The translations under genes were made by a program, and so were the position numbers. Source: Bacteroides sp. UBA7333 (GTDB lineage Bacteria > Bacteroidota > Bacteroidia > Bacteroidales > Bacteroidaceae). From it: a DNA stretch of 64,000 bases. Below the pieces are notes generated by a model. It was not told the DNA's origin. It saw nothing but the letters and a program-made list of their open reading frames with translations, and searched no databases. Below are positions 11,002-19,395 of this stretch, piece after piece. How positions within the stretch are numbered: the stretch's first letter is position 1; each line of letters starts with the position of its first letter. The stretch is from NCBI GenBank assembly GCA_002471195.1, contig DKPN01000014.1, positions 17,913 to 81,912 of the forward strand, written 5' to 3'.

Positions 11002-12102
11002 TTAATTGGTTTTCTTCTCTACACCACGCAGTTTATCGTTCAATGCAATACCATCTTTTATTTCGATGTTGATACCATCGCTCATTCCTATTTTTACGGG
11101 AGTACGACTAAACTGTTGTGCAGGCACCGAATCGGTCATAACATATACAAAAGTTGAATCACCACTAAACTCGATCAATGATTCCGGCACAATTAAAGCA
11201 TTCTTTGCATTTTGCAATACAATGGCAGCATTGGCTGAGTATCCTGAACGAATCATTACACTGTCTGGAATAACAACAGCAGCTTTTATCTCAAATTGGT
11301 TAGCGCCATTTTCTTCCACACCTTTAGGAGATATATACTCTAAAATAGCATCGAAAGTAAAATTTTGTAATGCACCAATAGTAAGTTTTACCGGCATGCT
11401 TTCATGTATACGCCCTACCTCTGTTTCATCTATTTTACCACGGAATATCAAATCATTCATATTGGCAACCGTTGCAATCGTGGTACCATCATTAAATGTG
11501 TTACTCATAATTACCGAATTACCAGCCTTTACAGGCACGTCCAATATTAAACCATCGATCGTTGAACGTATCATGGTGCTCGAAAAAGAAGCACTATTTT
11601 TAGTAATACCTTCTTTTATAATTTCATGCGCATCTTTAGCCGATTGTAATTCCTCGAGTGCTTGTTGAAAAGCGACATTGCTTTTTTCATACTCTTCTTT
11701 GCTTACCAACTGGTCTTTGTACAGTTTGTCAACACGATTAAAGTCGGTTTCGGCTTGATTGGCATTGATCTGAGCGATACGAATACGACTTTCTGCGGCA
11801 TTTAATTGCCCTAATTCAGGTATAACTTTTACTTTAGCCAGCACTTCGCCTTTCTTTACCTTTTGACCGGCCTCTTTATATACCACATCAACAATGCCCG
11901 ATATTTGTGGCTTGATTAAAATTTCATCGCGAGGCTCAATTTTGCCGGTAGCTACAGTTGTTTTCTCTAAATCAGAAATTGATGGTGCTACTATTTCGTA
12001 TACTTGCACTTTAGGTTTCGACTTGTTGTATAAGAAAACGAAAGTCGATACAAGGATAACACCAACGAGAATGAGCATAAATACTTTAAAAAACTTTTTC
12101 AT
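11002..12102 (-). CDS. Periplasmic adaptor (HlyD/MacA-like membrane fusion protein)
   Basis: This 366-residue protein bridges the inner-membrane ABC transporter and the TolC channel. It has an N-terminal membrane anchor (residues about 5-26), a lipoyl/barrel-sandwich half-motif (GIVDVVYKEAGQKVKKGEVLAKV), a coiled-coil hairpin (RIAQINANQAETDFNRVDKLYKDQ onwards), the second lipoyl half (IDGLILDVPVKAGNSV) and beta-barrel domains. This is the MacA layout. It lies directly between the TolC gene and the MacB-type permeases in one operon. The family exports macrolides, toxins, peptides or lipoproteins in different bacteria, so the substrate here is open. Confidence 0.93.
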   Translation of the reverse strand: MKKFFKVFMLILVGVILVSTFVFLYNKSKPKVQVYEIVAPSISDLEKTTVATGKIEPRDEILIKPQISGIVDVVYKEAGQKVKKGEVLAKVKVIPELGQLNAAESRIRIAQINANQAETDFNRVDKLYKDQLVSKEEYEKSNVAFQQALEELQSAKDAHEIIKEGITKNSASFSSTMIRSTIDGLILDVPVKAGNSVIMSNTFNDGTTIATVANMNDLIFRGKIDETEVGRIHESMPVKLTIGALQNFTFDAILEYISPKGVEENGANQFEIKAAVVIPDSVMIRSGYSANAAIVLQNAKNALIVPESLIEFSGDSTFVYVMTDSVPAQQFSRTPVKIGMSDGINIEIKDGIALNDKLRGVEKKTN

Positions 12103-12158
12103 TGCAGTTATTATTATTTTATTATTATTTCAATGTTATGTGATATATCGTAATTATT

Positions 12159-13403
12159 TTATTCATCCCGAATGGCTTCGATGGGACGTATAGCCATCGC
12201 TCGATATGCCGGGGCCAAACCAGCCAATATCCCAAGGGCAATTAATAAAATACAGGTACTAATAGCCGCCCAAAATGAAACTTGGAAACCATAAATCCTC
12301 CCGTCAATTGTAGTTGTTCCTAATTCTAATCCATGCAATACGAGTACTGCGAATGTAATTCCAAACATACCGGCTACGGTAGTAAGTACAATACTCTCGG
12401 ATAAAATCTGCTGAAGAATATCTTGTGGCCTTGCACCGATGGCACGACGAATACCAATTTCGGTAGTTCTTTCTTTTACAGTAACCATCATAATGTTTGA
12501 TACACCTATGGCTCCGGCAAACAAAGTACCGAGTCCCACCATCCATATCAATATATGTATGCCTTTAAATAGATTGTCCATCATCGAGAACATGGCCTCA
12601 GTATTGAGTAGCATCAATGCCTGCTTGTCGTTGGGTGCAATGATATGTGCCTCTTTTATAATGGCTTCTATCTTAGGTTGCACATCGGTTACTTTTACAC
12701 CCGGCTTAACGGTAAAACAGATAATCTCTATATTTCGTCCCACATTATAGGCCCGTTGCATGGTGGTAAATGGAATAATAACACTCTCTTCATTGCTTCC
12801 TTGAATATTAATATCGCCGTTTGACTCAACAATGCCGACTACCTGATAATAAATACCATCTACTTTTACATATTTTCCTAAAGGGTCAGACGTAGCATCA
12901 AATAAAGACTCATATACCCTTTTCCCTAACAAACAGACTTTTCTTGACTCCTTAATATCAACATCATTGATTAATCGACCTTTGAGTACTCTCAATTGCT
13001 CAATTTCATTATAATCGGGATATAAACCTTTAATAATGATGTTAGTCGTTTTTTCTTCGAAAGCAGCATTTTTTCCCCATTGTGTTAACGTTGGAGTTAC
13101 CACTTCCAACTCTTCTACTCCATTGCGAAGTCTATCTACGTCATCAACATCCATACTCCACCAACGTCCTTTACGAAAACCTTTATAAGGCTCTCCGGTA
13201 CGATTAGGCCACACAAACCCTGAGTTAGTGGCAAAGCCTTCGAATTGCGACTGCATCATCTCTTGCATACCATTTCCACCACCCATCAATACCACTAGCA
13301 TAAATATTCCCCAGAATACACCAAATGCAGTAAGAATGCTTCGTGTCTTGTTACGAGTAATCGTAATAATAATCTCTTCAAATATATCTCTATCGAATCT
13401 CAT
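12159..13403 (-). CDS. MacB-type ABC transporter permease (second copy)
   Basis: This 414-residue integral membrane protein has the MacB/FtsX layout: a first transmembrane helix (LTAFGVFWGIFMLVVLMGGGNGM), a large periplasmic domain (about residues 45-275, MacB_PCD type), then three C-terminal helices of the FtsX domain with the conserved VKERTTEIGIRRAIGARPQDI loop and PAYRAMAIRPIEAIRDE end. It has no ATPase domain; that is supplied by the separate gene at 14687-15403. The paralogous permease upstream ends 5 bases before this start, so the two probably form a heterodimer. Confidence 0.93.
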   Translation of the reverse strand: MRFDRDIFEEIIITITRNKTRSILTAFGVFWGIFMLVVLMGGGNGMQEMMQSQFEGFATNSGFVWPNRTGEPYKGFRKGRWWSMDVDDVDRLRNGVEELEVVTPTLTQWGKNAAFEEKTTNIIIKGLYPDYNEIEQLRVLKGRLINDVDIKESRKVCLLGKRVYESLFDATSDPLGKYVKVDGIYYQVVGIVESNGDINIQGSNEESVIIPFTTMQRAYNVGRNIEIICFTVKPGVKVTDVQPKIEAIIKEAHIIAPNDKQALMLLNTEAMFSMMDNLFKGIHILIWMVGLGTLFAGAIGVSNIMMVTVKERTTEIGIRRAIGARPQDILQQILSESIVLTTVAGMFGITFAVLVLHGLELGTTTIDGRIYGFQVSFWAAISTCILLIALGILAGLAPAYRAMAIRPIEAIRDE

Positions 13404-13408
13404 AATCG

Positions 13409-14668
13409 TTAATCTGCTCTAAGTGCTTCAATGGGTCGTATACGTACAGCTTTACGAGCCGGAAAAAATCCGGCAAGAGTGCCAGCAACGACCAATGTTA
13501 TAGTTGCCTGAATGGCAATCTTTAAATCGACTGTAGGATCGTGGAATACAGTCGAACTCCACATACCATTATCCATCGTTTGGTTTCCAAAAGCAGCATT
13601 CATCCATTCGGTAACTCCGATGCCGGCCACCATACCGATATAACCGAAAAAGGCGGTTATTAATATACTCTCTACAATAATCAAAAAAAGTATGGATCGC
13701 GGCTTTGCCCCTAATGCTTTGCGAATACCAAATTCGCGTGTACGCTCCTTTACTGTAATCAGCATAATATTTGAAACGCCCACAATACCACTTAGTAATG
13801 TAAATATACCAATGACCCATATAGCTGTACGAAATAGACTCATAGCACCTTGGCTTTTGATATATTGAGTAAATCGATTCCATATCCATATCGAACTTTT
13901 ATCATTCGGATCGAATCGATGATTAGCTCCCATCATCTTTCTAAACTGCTCTTCGAAAGCGATATTGGCCTGCTCTGTTTCAAGATTCTTTGTACTAAAT
14001 ATAAAATTTTGCAATTTATCGCCCTTGCCATAAATGGTTTGCAATGTAGTAAAGGGGATAAAGCCATTATTATCGGCCGATGAAGAATCGTCAGTATAGA
14101 CTCCGACAACCTGATACATTACACCACCCACATTTACAAACTGCCCCAATGGATCGGTTTTTGTTTTATCAAACAGCACTTCGGCGGTACGCTTATGCAA
14201 AATGATAATTTTGCGACGTTGCTTTAAGTCCATCTCATTGACAAATCTACCTCGATAGAGTTTTTGTGACTCCATATCAAGATAATTGGGGTAAACTCCA
14301 TCAATTCCAATGGTCAAGTACTCTTGCCCGAAACTTACGACTTGAGAGCCCTGCTGTACCGTTGCTCCTATACTAATTACATTGGCTGAAAAATGCTCTT
14401 GTGTAGACGCCAAATCTCTATTATCTAATTGTATGCGTCGACCTTCTTTCAAACCATCGAACGATTTTGAGGTGTAACCCGGAAACACTTTTATAGCATT
14501 ATAGGCTCTTTCATTAGATTCCATCTCGAAAGCATGAATAATGCCATTGCCTGCTCCCAACAATACAATGAGCATAAAAATGCCCCAAGCTATTGCAAAA
14601 CCAGTTAAACTAGTACGCAATTTATTACGCTTAATGGTGCTATATATCTCTTGCCAAATATCTATCAT
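13409..14668 (-). CDS. MacB-type ABC transporter permease (first copy)
   Basis: This 419-residue protein is a paralogue of the permease downstream and has the same plan: TM helix near residues 18-40 (AWGIFMLIVLLGAGNGI), periplasmic MacB_PCD-like domain, and FtsX domain with VKERTREFGIRKALGAKPRSI and a final PARKAVRIRPIEALRAD. The GIF and loop motifs mark it as a mechanotransmission-type (MacB superfamily) transporter, not an alternating-access importer. It sits between the ATPase gene and its sister permease in a co-directional operon. Confidence 0.93.
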   Translation of the reverse strand: MIDIWQEIYSTIKRNKLRTSLTGFAIAWGIFMLIVLLGAGNGIIHAFEMESNERAYNAIKVFPGYTSKSFDGLKEGRRIQLDNRDLASTQEHFSANVISIGATVQQGSQVVSFGQEYLTIGIDGVYPNYLDMESQKLYRGRFVNEMDLKQRRKIIILHKRTAEVLFDKTKTDPLGQFVNVGGVMYQVVGVYTDDSSSADNNGFIPFTTLQTIYGKGDKLQNFIFSTKNLETEQANIAFEEQFRKMMGANHRFDPNDKSSIWIWNRFTQYIKSQGAMSLFRTAIWVIGIFTLLSGIVGVSNIMLITVKERTREFGIRKALGAKPRSILFLIIVESILITAFFGYIGMVAGIGVTEWMNAAFGNQTMDNGMWSSTVFHDPTVDLKIAIQATITLVVAGTLAGFFPARKAVRIRPIEALRAD

Positions 14669-14686
14669 TATTGTACTATTTATGGG

Positions 14687-15403
14687 TTATTTCATAATTC
14701 CATCCATACCAAAAGGTGACGATTTATGATCAATATTCTCTTCGATACGCTCAATGACACCATCTTTTATGTGTACAATCTTATCGGTTTGGTTGGCTAC
14801 TCCACTTTCGTGAGTTACTACCACGATGGTCATTCCTTGCTGGTGTAAATCTTTTAATATCTGCATTACCTCGACCGAGGTTTTACTATCGAGTGCACCG
14901 GTCGGTTCGTCAGCCAAAATAATGTCGGGCTTTGTGATGAGAGCTCTGGCAATAGCTACACGCTGTTTTTGTCCGCCGCTCATTTCATTGGGCATATGGT
15001 GTGCCCAATCTTTCAATCCCAACTTATCAAGATATTCTAATGCCAGCTGATTTCTTTTTTTACGCGAAACACCTTGATAGAAAAGAGGTAAGGCAACATT
15101 CTCCATGGCATTCTTGAAAGATATCAGATTAAAAGATTGGAAAATAAAACCGATCATCTTATTACGATATGCTGCAGCTTTATTTTCGCTTAAGTTTTTT
15201 ATTAATGTACCATTCAGGTAATATTCTCCCGAATCATAGTCGTCGAGTATACCGAGAATATTGAGTAATGTTGACTTACCCGAACCCGACGATCCCATTA
15301 TCGATACAAACTCTCCTCTGGCAATGTCTAAATTTATTCCTTTCAGCACATGCAGCGGCGCGCCATTATAATAGGTCTTATTGATGTCTTTTAAGTGTAT
15401 CAC
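14687..15403 (-). CDS. MacB/LolD-type ABC transporter ATP-binding protein
   Basis: This 238-residue ATPase powers the two MacB-like permeases encoded next to it. Visible motifs are Walker A (GSSGSGKSTLLN, about 37-48), Q-loop (FIFQSFNLI), signature (MSGGQKQRVAIARAL), Walker B (IILADEPTGALD) and the switch histidine (VVVTHES). The full complement suggests an active enzyme. It is the first gene of the efflux operon; the order ATPase-permease-permease-adaptor-TolC is a common Bacteroidetes arrangement. Confidence 0.94.
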   Translation of the reverse strand: MIHLKDINKTYYNGAPLHVLKGINLDIARGEFVSIMGSSGSGKSTLLNILGILDDYDSGEYYLNGTLIKNLSENKAAAYRNKMIGFIFQSFNLISFKNAMENVALPLFYQGVSRKKRNQLALEYLDKLGLKDWAHHMPNEMSGGQKQRVAIARALITKPDIILADEPTGALDSKTSVEVMQILKDLHQQGMTIVVVTHESGVANQTDKIVHIKDGVIERIEENIDHKSSPFGMDGIMK

Positions 15404-15731
15404 GATTCACTTGATTTATGTTTATTTTCATTGATTTTTTCATATTAGACGATAGTATATAGTGAAAAGTTGCAAACGGAAAGATATTTTTTTAAATTAT
15501 TGAGAATAGTTTTTGCGATAGAATGATATTTTTCATTACATATTTATTACAAAATACAATTCATCAAGGCCCTATAATAGCATTTTTGAACATAACGAAT
15601 TGCGAAAATCTCAGACACATTTCATTTGAATATGGTAGAATTATTTGTTAGCAAAAAGTTATTAACGCTTCGAATAATATGTAACTTTTCATAAAAAAAT
15701 AATGATTTTGTAAACTTTTTATACGATTCTC
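15404..15731. other. Divergent gap upstream of the efflux operon
   Basis: No gene is seen in this AT-rich stretch between the efflux operon (-) and the glucokinase (+). The minus-strand promoter should lie here. The nearest match is TATCTTTC at 15486-15479, one base off the TAnnTTTG box and without a convincing partner, so I do not call it. Confidence 0.4.
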
Positions 15732-15763
15732 TTTGTAGTCTTAATCATCTTTGCGTATTTTTG
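15732..15763 (+). promoter_or_regulatory. Housekeeping-type Bacteroidetes promoter of the ROK kinase
   Basis: TTTG at 15732-15735 and TATTTTTG at 15756-15763 are separated by 20 bases. This matches the established Bacteroidetes primary-sigma promoter (TTTG, 19-21 bases, TAnnTTTG). The expected start of transcription near 15770 leaves a leader of about 39 bases before the ATG at 15809. It is one of the two best promoter matches in the window. Confidence 0.72.
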
Positions 15764-15808
15764 TGAGTCTGAAAATAACTAATAATTAATCCTATAAATA
15801 ACTGTATC

Positions 15809-16786
15809 ATGAATTCAAACATGGAACGTCCCTACGTAGTAGGTATTGACATAGGCGGAACAAACACCGTCTTTGGTATTGTTGACGCACGCGGAACTAT
15901 TATTTCAAGCGGTTCGGTTAAAACTCAAGCTTACGAATGTATTGAAGAATATGTTGACGAAGTTTGCAAAAACCTACTTCCACTTATTATTGAACAAGGT
16001 GGTGTAGAGAAAATCAAAGGTATTGGTATTGGCGCTCCTAATGGTAACTACTATAACGGAACAATTGAGTTCGCTCCTAATCTACCTTGGAAAGGCGTAA
16101 TTCCATTGGCTGCAATGTTTGAAGAACGCATCGGAATACCAACTGCATTGACCAACGATGCTAACGCTGCTGCCGTAGGCGAAATGACTTATGGAGCTGC
16201 TCGTGGTATGAAAGATTTTATCATGATTACTTTAGGAACAGGGGTTGGTAGCGGTATTGTTGTTAATGGCCAAGTGGTTTATGGTCACGATGGTTTTGCC
16301 GGTGAGCTAGGTCATGTGATTGTACGTCGCGGTACTGGTCGTCTTTGTGGTTGCGGTCGCAAAGGATGCCTTGAAACTTATTGTTCGGCTACAGGTGTAG
16401 CTCGTACTGCACGCGAATTATTGGCGTCACGTCCTGACAAAAGTTTATTAAGAGAACTCAATCCAGACAACATCACTTCGAAAGATGTATATGATGCAGC
16501 CGTTAAAGGTGATGTGTTGGCACAAGAAATTTTCGATTTTACAGGAAATATCCTAGGTGAAGCTTTAGCCGATTTCATCGCATTCTCTAGCCCTGAAGCT
16601 ATTGTATTGTTTGGTGGTCTTGCTAAATCGGGCGACTATATCATGAAGCCTATTCACAAAGCTATCGAAGAAAACATTCTTACTATCTACAAAGATAAAA
16701 CGAAATTATTGGTTTCTGAATTAAAAGACTCAGATGCTGCCGTACTAGGTGCTAGTGCTTTAGCTTGGGAATTGAAAGATATGTAA
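15809..16786 (+). CDS. ROK-family glucokinase
   Basis: This 325-residue cytoplasmic kinase phosphorylates glucose or a related hexose with ATP. It has the ATP phosphate-binding DIGGTNT near residue 14, the sugar-binding NDANAAA and GELGH motifs, and the ROK zinc-binding cluster CGCGRKGC (about 180-187) followed by LETYCSA. Length and motif order fit Bacteroidetes glucokinases. It is monocistronic, with its own strong promoter and a terminator straight after. ROK kinases for GlcNAc or ManNAc share these motifs; given the amino-sugar genes further on, GlcNAc kinase activity is possible but glucokinase is the default call. Confidence 0.88.
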   Translation: MNSNMERPYVVGIDIGGTNTVFGIVDARGTIISSGSVKTQAYECIEEYVDEVCKNLLPLIIEQGGVEKIKGIGIGAPNGNYYNGTIEFAPNLPWKGVIPLAAMFEERIGIPTALTNDANAAAVGEMTYGAARGMKDFIMITLGTGVGSGIVVNGQVVYGHDGFAGELGHVIVRRGTGRLCGCGRKGCLETYCSATGVARTARELLASRPDKSLLRELNPDNITSKDVYDAAVKGDVLAQEIFDFTGNILGEALADFIAFSSPEAIVLFGGLAKSGDYIMKPIHKAIEENILTIYKDKTKLLVSELKDSDAAVLGASALAWELKDM

Positions 16787-16807
16787 TCAAACTTTTTTGA
16801 CATATAT

Positions 16808-16841
16808 AAAAATAGGGTGAGTATTCACCCTATTTTTTTTT
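16808..16841 (+). terminator. Rho-independent terminator after the ROK kinase
   Basis: AATAGGGTGA (16811-16820) pairs with TCACCCTATT (16825-16834) around a 4-base loop and is followed by a run of T to 16840. It lies 25 bases after the kinase stop codon. Confidence 0.88.
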
Positions 16842-16925
16842 ACTACTCGATTGCTGCATTGCTTACACTAATAATGATTGAAAGCAAACGAAACATCAGT
16901 CTCAAACGCAAAGAGAATATGATTT

Positions 16926-17081
16926 CTTTGACACCTCATTTAGGCTCAACAAACAATACACAACTTGATAAAATGGAGCGACCAGCTTGAAGTAATAAAA
17001 CCTACATTTGCCATCTCATTGGCAAAGTAATGTCTCACTGGTGTCAAAGTATTGCCAACGAAGTGTCATTATTGTGACAAG
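16926..17081. repeat. Dyad-rich intergenic island A
   Basis: This gene-free stretch between the ROK terminator and the rplS terminator is dense in short inverted words. CTTTGACACC (16926-16935) is matched by GGTGTCAAAG (17040-17049). TTTGCCA (17007-17013) pairs with TGGCAAA (17020-17026), and TTGGCAA (17019-17025) can instead pair with TTGCCAA (17052-17058). TGTCA (17064-17068) pairs with TGACA (17075-17079). CAAAGTAATG and CAAAGTATTG are near-identical direct copies. No reading frame or T-run explains it. Confidence 0.45.
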
Positions 17082-17172
17082 CCCAATGCACAAGGGATAA
17101 AGCTATGTTTCAAAAAATAAATCGAATGAATTGTTCTATATAATACCGAGTGTTATAAAGCAAGGAGCCTAT

Positions 17173-17206
17173 ACAAAAAAAGAAGATTCGTAATGAATCT
17201 TCTTTC
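17173..17206 (-). terminator. Rho-independent terminator after rplS
   Basis: On the minus strand an 11-base stem (arms 17195-17205 and 17179-17189, loop of 5) is followed by a run of seven T (complement of A 17174-17180). It sits 26 bases past the rplS stop codon. Confidence 0.85.
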
Positions 17207-17231
17207 TTTTATCTCCAAATAGAGCATGCGA

Positions 17232-17591
17232 TTATTTCGCGATGTTAACTCTTTTTTCTTTGATTCTGGCTTTTTTACCAGTAAGTGCACGTAAGTAGTA
17301 CAATTTAGCACGACGTACTTTACCCACTTTGTTCACTTCGATGCTATCGATAGCTGGTGATTCAATTGGGAAAATTCTTTCTACACCTACAGTACCTGAC
17401 ATTTTACGAACAGTAAAACGTTTTTTCTCGCCATGACCAGCAATTTTGATAACAACACCACGATACAACTGTACACGTTCTTTGTTACCTTCGATAATAC
17501 GATATGCTACTGTAATAGTATCACCCGCTTTGAATTTAGGGTGTTGTTTACCCGTAGCAAATGCTTCTTCAGCAATTTTAATGAAATCCAT
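17232..17591 (-). CDS. rplS: 50S ribosomal protein L19
   Basis: This 119-residue protein is ribosomal protein L19, which lies at the interface of the two ribosomal subunits. The sequence has the family core FKAGDTITVAYRIIEGNKER, the VQLYRGVVIKI segment, the FTVRKMSGTVGVERIFP signature block and the basic C-terminal KVRRAKLYYLRALTGKKAR. Length is normal. It is a single gene with its own promoter and terminator, and it anchors this part of the window as chromosomal. Confidence 0.98.
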   Translation of the reverse strand: MDFIKIAEEAFATGKQHPKFKAGDTITVAYRIIEGNKERVQLYRGVVIKIAGHGEKKRFTVRKMSGTVGVERIFPIESPAIDSIEVNKVGKVRRAKLYYLRALTGKKARIKEKRVNIAK

Positions 17592-17673
17592 TGTTCTTAT
17601 TATTAAATTGTTTATCGTTACAACGCAACATATCAGGGAACACTCTCCTGACAGCGATTACGCGAAAGCGATG

Positions 17674-17704
17674 CAAAGTAACGAATTTTCTAGGAAACTA
17701 CAAA
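17674..17704 (-). promoter_or_regulatory. rplS promoter
   Basis: Read on the minus strand, TTTG (17704-17701) is followed after 19 bases by TTACTTTG (17681-17674), one base off the TAnnTTTG consensus. Transcription would begin near 17667, about 75 bases before the rplS start. Confidence 0.6.
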
Positions 17705-17713
17705 GCTTTTAAT

Positions 17714-17721
17714 TATATTTG
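17714..17721 (+). promoter_or_regulatory. -7 box for the 5'-nucleotidase/NagZ genes
   Basis: TATATTTG (17714-17721) matches TAnnTTTG and places the start of transcription near 17728. This argues against a TTG start at 17719, which would lie inside the promoter, and favours ATG 17743 (or 17737) for the first gene. No clear TTTG lies at the right distance upstream. Confidence 0.5.
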
Positions 17722-17742
17722 TGGCAATATAAAATTATGTAT

Positions 17743-18510
17743 ATGACACATTTACAGAGAAAAGCGTTGATTGGAAAGTTGTTAATCTGTATGATTATTG
17801 CAACTTCTTGTAATCCTTCTTACAAAATCACAAATATTGATGGAGGAGTTATTAAAATAGACTCTAAATGGGATATACAACCCGATAGTGCCGCTATCGC
17901 CTTGTTCGAACCCTATAAATTGGCTATTGATAGTATGGTAAATACAACAATAGGCGAAAGTGACCAATTGATGACGCGCGGCGCACCCGAGAGTTTACTT
18001 TCAAATCTCGTGGCAGACGTTTTAAGACAAGCTACCACCGAATATATTGGGGTGGAGGCTAATGTTGGAATTGTTAATATGGGTGGATTACGAAATGACT
18101 TACCAAAAGGAGAAATCACCAAAGGTGTAATATATGAGATTTTACCTTTTGAAAACTCACTATGTATACTTACTGTCAATGGCAAAACACTAATGAATGT
18201 ATTCAAAGCAATGGCTCAAAAAAAAGGAGATGGCTTGAGTGGTGCAAAATTAGTGATTAATAATGATGGTAAGTTGTTGAGCGCAACCGTTAACAATAAA
18301 CCTATCGATCCCGACAAATTATACTCTATTGCTACAATCGACTATTTGGCCGATGGGAATGATGGATTGAAACCCCTTGTAGAATCAGTGGCAAGAGTTT
18401 GTCCGAAAGATGCTACATTGAGAGATCTATTTATAAAATATGTTACCGAGCAGGGCCAAAAAGGCAATAAGGTTACATCCAAAATAGAAGGACGTATTCA
18501 GGTTAAATAA
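17743..18510 (+). CDS. 5'-nucleotidase C-terminal (substrate-binding) domain lipoprotein
   Basis: This protein of about 255 residues corresponds to the C-terminal domain of UshA-type 5'-nucleotidases (PF02872). It has a lipoprotein signal (LLICMIIATSC) and then family motifs: ESLLSNLVADVLRQA, VNMGGLRNDLPKG and YEILPFENSL. The metal-binding catalytic domain is missing here but is encoded by the next gene, so the enzyme is split into two polypeptides. I start it at ATG 17743 because the frame's first possible start (TTG 17719) overlaps the promoter box. A two-gene arrangement with the binding domain first is recurrent in Bacteroidetes. It probably works in the periplasm, dephosphorylating nucleotides or sugar-nucleotide products. 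Confidence 0.85.
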   Translation: MTHLQRKALIGKLLICMIIATSCNPSYKITNIDGGVIKIDSKWDIQPDSAAIALFEPYKLAIDSMVNTTIGESDQLMTRGAPESLLSNLVADVLRQATTEYIGVEANVGIVNMGGLRNDLPKGEITKGVIYEILPFENSLCILTVNGKTLMNVFKAMAQKKGDGLSGAKLVINNDGKLLSATVNNKPIDPDKLYSIATIDYLADGNDGLKPLVESVARVCPKDATLRDLFIKYVTEQGQKGNKVTSKIEGRIQVK

Positions 18511-18532
18511 TCCATATAATTAAAGAAACATC

Positions 18533-19363
18533 ATGAAAACGTATAATATTCATATACTTACCTTTATTCTTTTAGCTTTTATAAGTATTTCTGCTTTTGG
18601 GCAAAAGAAAATAACACTATTACATACGAGTGATACTCATAGTCGCATCGAACCTATTAAAGAAGATTCGGGCGATAAGTTTGCAGGCATGGGAGGATTT
18701 GCACGCAGAGTAGCTGCAATAAAAGAGTTGCGCAAAGAAGATCCAAATATTCTTCTCTTCGATTGTGGCGATTTTTCGCAAGGCACTCCCTATTACAACC
18801 TATTTAAAGGAGAGTTAGAGGTTAAGATGATGAACCTCATGGGATATAACGCTGTACTAATTGGAAACCACGAGTTCGATTTCGGCCTTGACAACTTGGC
18901 AGCCCTTTGCAAACTTGCCACTTTCCCTATTGTCTGTTCAAACTATGATGTTGAACAGACTGTTCTTAAAGGTATGGTTAAACCATACATTACTTTCGTA
19001 AAAGATGGTATCAAAATCGGTGTAATAGGAGTTTCGCCTAAGCTTGAAGGTTTAGTTGAAGCCAATAAGTATGGTGGTGTGGTTTATAGCGATCCGGTAG
19101 ATATAGCCAACACACTTGCACTATTTTTAAAAACGGAAGAAAAATGTGATGCAGTGGTATGTCTTTCTCATTTGGGAGTAAAAGAAGATAAAAAATTTAT
19201 TGCCAATACGAGCCACATAGATGTTGTTCTGGGCGGCCATTCACATACATGGATGGAAAAACCGGCTTATTACATTAACGCTGTTGACGAAAAAGTTCCA
19301 CTATTGCATACTGGCAAAAATGGAATATTCGTAGGTGAAATAGAACTCACTTTTGGGAAATAA
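18533..19363 (+). CDS. 5'-nucleotidase metallophosphatase domain protein
   Basis: This 276-residue protein is the catalytic half of a UshA-like 5'-nucleotidase. After a signal peptide (ending ISAFGQ) it carries the dinuclear-metal motifs of the calcineurin fold: LLHTSDTHSR, LLFDCGDFSQG, IGNHEFDFG, VVCLSHLG and GGHSHTW. Length matches the stand-alone N-terminal domain. It follows the C-terminal-domain gene by 22 bases and precedes the NagZ fusion gene by about 30, so the three are probably co-transcribed. That pairing would fit salvage of phosphorylated wall or nucleotide fragments, but the substrate is not shown. Confidence 0.9.
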   Translation: MKTYNIHILTFILLAFISISAFGQKKITLLHTSDTHSRIEPIKEDSGDKFAGMGGFARRVAAIKELRKEDPNILLFDCGDFSQGTPYYNLFKGELEVKMMNLMGYNAVLIGNHEFDFGLDNLAALCKLATFPIVCSNYDVEQTVLKGMVKPYITFVKDGIKIGVIGVSPKLEGLVEANKYGGVVYSDPVDIANTLALFLKTEEKCDAVVCLSHLGVKEDKKFIANTSHIDVVLGGHSHTWMEKPAYYINAVDEKVPLLHTGKNGIFVGEIELTFGK

Positions 19364-19395
19364 CCTCCTGCTTTAACTTAGACCTCTCTTAATTG

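Noticed and set aside
11006..11668. Plus-strand open frame of 220 codons
   Set aside because: It is the shadow of the periplasmic adaptor gene; the composition lacks any domain signature.
17719..17742. TTG start extending the 5'-nucleotidase C-terminal protein
   Set aside because: The TTG lies within a TAnnTTTG promoter box, so it would not be in the transcript; the signal peptide also fits an ATG start better.
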